A DNA stretch of 8,213 nucleotides, taken from Rhodospirillaceae bacterium (GTDB lineage: Bacteria; Pseudomonadota; Alphaproteobacteria; Rhodospirillales_A; Casp-alpha2). A model generated the notes under the pieces. The model searched no databases. It saw only the letters and a program-made list of their open reading frames with translations, and was not told the origin of the DNA. Both the position numbers and the translations under genes were made by a program. Location: assembly GCA_003488105.1 (NCBI GenBank), contig DNMS01000366.1, positions 443 through 8,655 on the forward strand, written 5' to 3'. Shown in pieces: positions 6,501 through 8,213 of this stretch (position 1 is its first letter; every line of letters starts with the position of its first letter).

Positions 6501-8213
6501 GATCTGCCGCCACGTCACCAGGGACCACCATTTGGTCTTGCGGTCCAGGCGGAAGCGCTCGGCCTCGAAATTGTCGAGGCGGCCTTCCCGGTCGAATATA
6601 TCGCGCGCTTCTTGAAGCCTTGCCGGATCGACGAAGGACCGATCGATGTCAATTTGCAGGACGTCATCCAGGCTGTCGGCGCCCAGCATCGCGGCCAAAC
6701 GCGGATTGCCGAACAGCCGTTCGCCCGTATCCTGGTCGACGATGGTGATGGCGATGGGGCTTTCATCGAGGATCTGTCGGAACCGTGCTTCGCTTTCAGC
6801 CAAGCGCGCTTCCGCTTGGCGGCGTTCCGAAATGTCGATCGTCGTGGTGATGACGCCGACGACATGCCCATCGGCGTCCTTGAGTGGAACCTTGGTGCAG
6901 ATCGCCTGTCGAACGGTATCGTCCTTCATCTTAAGTTCGAAGTCGAAGAACGGGATCGAGTTTCCGGTTTCAGTTACCTGCCGGTCCAGCTTCGACATTG
7001 CGGCGGCATGTTCGACGCTCACTAATTCCGACGTCTTGCCTTGGACGTCCTGTTCGTTAAGGCCCAGGTATTCCTGATGATAACGGTTGGACATCACGTA
7101 ACGGCCCTGGGTGTCCTTCACGTTGATCAAGGCCGGCACGGCATCGATCACGGCCTGGAGTTCGGCGCGGCGGTTGGCCAGGGTTTCTTCGGCCCGTTTG
7201 CGTTCGGTAATGTCCGTGTACACGGCGACGATGTACCCATCGGTCCAGTCGCCGAAGCGCACGTCGATGATCCGACCGTCTGACAGGTGTTGTTCCACGG
7301 TGTTGCGGCCCTGACGCAACTGCGCCTCGCGGGCTTTGATCGTTTCTTCCGGGTTGTCGATCTTCCCAAGCGCGCCTTTGTTGTACAGATGCCAGAAGGA
7401 TTCGCTGCGTGTGATGCCCGGTTTCAGGAAGCCCTCATCGAAGTCGTAAAAATCCTGGAACTCGCGGTTGAAAGCGACAATTCGAAGATTGTCGTCAAAC
7501 ATGCAAAGGCCGTCGGGGATGTTGTTCAATGCCAAATGAAACTGGGTTTCCATGGCGCCGGTCATCTGTTCCACGCGACCGGTCAAGGGACGGAGCAGGA
7601 GGAACAGGCCGCTCATGCCCATGATGACGAGGCCGAGAACACCAAGCCCCGCAAAGATCAGGTTTTTGTTCAGTTCGCCGAATATTTCGTTGGCGTCCTG
7701 GCGTAGAATCAGGACCCAATCCTTTCCCGCGTCGATGTGGGCGTATGTATGTCGGGCGTCATGGATGAAGCCGGGTTTCGAGCGATTGGTGCGCAGGATT
7801 TCCTTGAACGTCCTGGGCGGGGCTACGGCGTCCGCCGTCACCAATGTCGCGGCCTCGGTCATCGACAGGACACTGCGGGCACCATCGGGACCGAACACCA
7901 GGAAGGCGCGTCCTGTTCGGCCGATCCCCGCATGTCCGGAAAACAGACGCAACAGTTGGCCCATGGAAAAGGCGATGATGTCGGTGCCGAGACGCCGTCC
8001 GTCCTGGTCGACGATCGGCGAACTGACGATCAGGTAGTGACTGCCGAGCAGTGGCGCCAGACCCTTGGCGACGGGGTCGATGTCATCCTCCCACCCTGAG
8101 GGCCAAGCCGACGGCGGCACGTCGGGACCGACGGCATAAACGATCTTTCCCTCCGTATCGACGCGGGTAATCCCGACGATCTCGTCGGATGAATTCATGA
8201 CCGATGTGAAGAT
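3585..8213 (-). CDS. Giant hybrid sensor histidine kinase: Cache-TM-six PAS-HisKA-HATPase-REC-HPt (N-terminus cut by window edge)
   Basis: The frame is open through base 8213, so the protein continues beyond the window. Residue numbers count from an in-frame ATG at 8198, which is probably internal. Residues 1-179 look like the end of a periplasmic Cache-type ligand sensor ([14 protein letters not shown], then [14 protein letters not shown] before the membrane). A hydrophobic segment at about 180-202 enters the membrane and is followed by [10 protein letters not shown], with no room for a full HAMP. Six PAS domains follow at about 213-337, 338-462, 463-587, 588-713, 714-842 and 843-970, each ending in a D[IMV]T-type or DIS-type linker such as DITERK. 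HisKA has H997 in SHEIRTPLN. The HATPase has N1114, DTGIG (1150-1154) and GGTGLGL (1179-1185). The receiver has E1256/D1257, D1300, T1330 and K1352. A Pro/Ala-rich linker (about 1370-1405) leads to an HPt domain with H1462 in AHTLKGVSG. All relay residues are intact. The expected path is H997 to D1300 to H1462, then to the adjacent GGDEF regulator. The ligand is unknown. Confidence 0.95.
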   Translation of the reverse strand: MFTSVMNSSDEIVGITRVDTEGKIVYAVGPDVPPSAWPSGWEDDIDPVAKGLAPLLGSHYLIVSSPIVDQDGRRLGTDIIAFSMGQLLRLFSGHAGIGRTGRAFLVFGPDGARSVLSMTEAATLVTADAVAPPRTFKEILRTNRSKPGFIHDARHTYAHIDAGKDWVLILRQDANEIFGELNKNLIFAGLGVLGLVIMGMSGLFLLLRPLTGRVEQMTGAMETQFHLALNNIPDGLCMFDDNLRIVAFNREFQDFYDFDEGFLKPGITRSESFWHLYNKGALGKIDNPEETIKAREAQLRQGRNTVEQHLSDGRIIDVRFGDWTDGYIVAVYTDITERKRAEETLANRRAELQAVIDAVPALINVKDTQGRYVMSNRYHQEYLGLNEQDVQGKTSELVSVEHAAAMSKLDRQVTETGNSIPFFDFELKMKDDTVRQAICTKVPLKDADGHVVGVITTTIDISERRQAEARLAESEARFRQILDESPIAITIVDQDTGERLFGNPRLAAMLGADSLDDVLQIDIDRSFVDPARLQEARDIFDREGRLDNFEAERFRLDRKTKWWSLVTWRQINFEGRHARIAWTLDITKRKTAEQQISLQSAILRVTLDSMPSGLCVFDENMHYVTFNRQFSEVWGLDPDQVQIGTSAWDTAYFLAERGDFGDQHRNRSVVERINAVREGNLSSEVPLADGRVVYARYGEWYNGYLVGVFDDMTEQKTAQMVLEETQARLTAITENVPIMLALKGLDGRFLSANSIFAEWHGTTVDDLIGKTVHDLVPRGRADEVAELERKVIASGEIIILEAESALHKTPKGQPTIYRLTKFPVRDREGTITGLGTAMIDITEQKEAERELAHQKAILETTLETMDQGITMFDEKLDVITANSKFMELLQFPKDRFPPGTNLGEFFRYNAERGEYGPGDIEQQVQERMDLARGFEAHHFERTRPDGMVIDIRGNPLPDRRGFVTTYSDVTQQKHAERALLEAKLVAEEANEAKSAFLANMSHEIRTPLNAIVGLTGLALQTRLTEQQEDYLTKVDMSSHALLGLINDILDFSKIEAGKLEIETVPFNLDDIIQNLSAMTSARAGAKPLEIRFHIDPDVPKNLKGDPLRLGQILINLTANAIKFTESGSVVVKVLREPSPITGIAEKQMLRFEVTDTGIGMSQDQIDRLFQPFTQADISTTRQFGGTGLGLAISRSLVTMMGGKIGVESVEGKGSTFWFTVEVTALAAAPRAETRSTHHPLPMDSISRTLAQIVGMRVLVVEDNEINQQVAQEILGHAGVVAEIASNGKVAVEMVSATSYDAVFMDLQMPVMDGYEATRIIRADARHKDLPIIAMTAHAMSSERDKCLATGMNDHLTKPIDPNRLYTVLASWNTRSAPAPKPTTPPEAEADIPAVEPTPPPAPPPPTDALPDVIQGINLSEARTMVRGNDAILRRLLGAFHEKYMDMADEIAALLADGDLETAARTAHTLKGVSGNIRAERVYQAAKALDDQLRSGPGTPEVDTCLAELSSALDEVRDSLAVALGGGASAEGKSPPQAGEQPG
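5289..7562 (-). repeat. Array of six tandem PAS domains with two alternating subtypes
   Basis: PAS units 1, 4 and 6 (about 7188-7562, 6060-6437 and 5289-5672) share a distinctive pattern like the PAS_7 family. Each opens with a phrase such as [22 protein letters not shown] or [11 protein letters not shown], followed by a conserved N-x-x-F. Units 1 and 4 also share SDGR/ADGR followed by [14 protein letters not shown] or [14 protein letters not shown]. Units 2, 3 and 5 (about 6813-7187, 6438-6812 and 5673-6059) are ordinary PAS_4/PAS_9-like sensors. Two of these open with VPALINV or VPIMLAL; unit 3 has SPIAITIVD. The relationship is seen in the protein; the DNA has diverged. Confidence 0.75.
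7593..7661 (-). other. Transmembrane segment of the hybrid kinase
   Basis: Residues 180-202 ([18 protein letters not shown] and following) form an uninterrupted hydrophobic stretch, with N-K-N before it and RPLTGR after it. It separates the Cache-like sensor (right of 7662 in window coordinates) from the cytoplasmic PAS array. Positive charge after the segment fits a cytoplasmic C-terminal side. A second, earlier membrane helix is expected beyond the window edge. Confidence 0.8.

Noticed and set aside
5400..7025. Plus-strand open frame of 541 codons antisense to the kinase
   Set aside because: It lies entirely opposite the PAS array, whose protein is clearly recognisable. Long antisense frames are common in GC-rich coding DNA, and its translation shows no domain.

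Overview
The window comes from a GC-rich (about 60% by eye) Gram-negative bacterium. A TolC-type outer-membrane protein implies an outer membrane. The coding style, and a very large hybrid kinase with many PAS domains, fit an alphaproteobacterium, possibly of the Rhodospirillales. That placement is an impression from sequence style and was not tested by a search.

Layout: (1) 1-1110, minus strand: the first 370 codons of a TolC-family outer-membrane efflux/secretion protein whose C-terminus lies beyond base 1. (2) 1111-1403: a divergent intergenic region of 293 bases. It holds a possible promoter for the TolC gene, a perfect 17-base palindrome, and one arm of an inverted repeat that encloses the TolC start codon. 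(3) 1404-2561, plus strand: a complete acyl-CoA dehydrogenase family gene with a strong ribosome binding site and an Asp at the usual catalytic Glu position. (4) 2586-3548, minus strand: a complete REC-GGDEF response regulator, predicted to be a diguanylate cyclase. (5) 3585-8213, minus strand: a giant hybrid histidine kinase that runs off the right edge. Its order is Cache-like sensor, membrane segment, six PAS domains, HisKA, HATPase, REC, HPt.

Genes 5 and 4 lie head to tail, 36 bases apart, and probably form one operon and one signalling pathway. The kinase carries His, Asp and His relay sites in one chain, and the next gene supplies the final Asp receiver fused to a c-di-GMP synthase. The dehydrogenase converges on this operon with a 24-base gap and has no obvious functional link to it. 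The TolC gene is transcribed away from the dehydrogenase and probably belongs to a transport or secretion locus to the left.

No tRNA, rRNA, CRISPR array, insertion sequence or integration site was seen. Most of the window is ordinary accessory signalling and metabolism. The points most worth a second look are the structured TolC start region, the Asp-for-Glu dehydrogenase, and the alternating PAS array with its c-di-GMP output.
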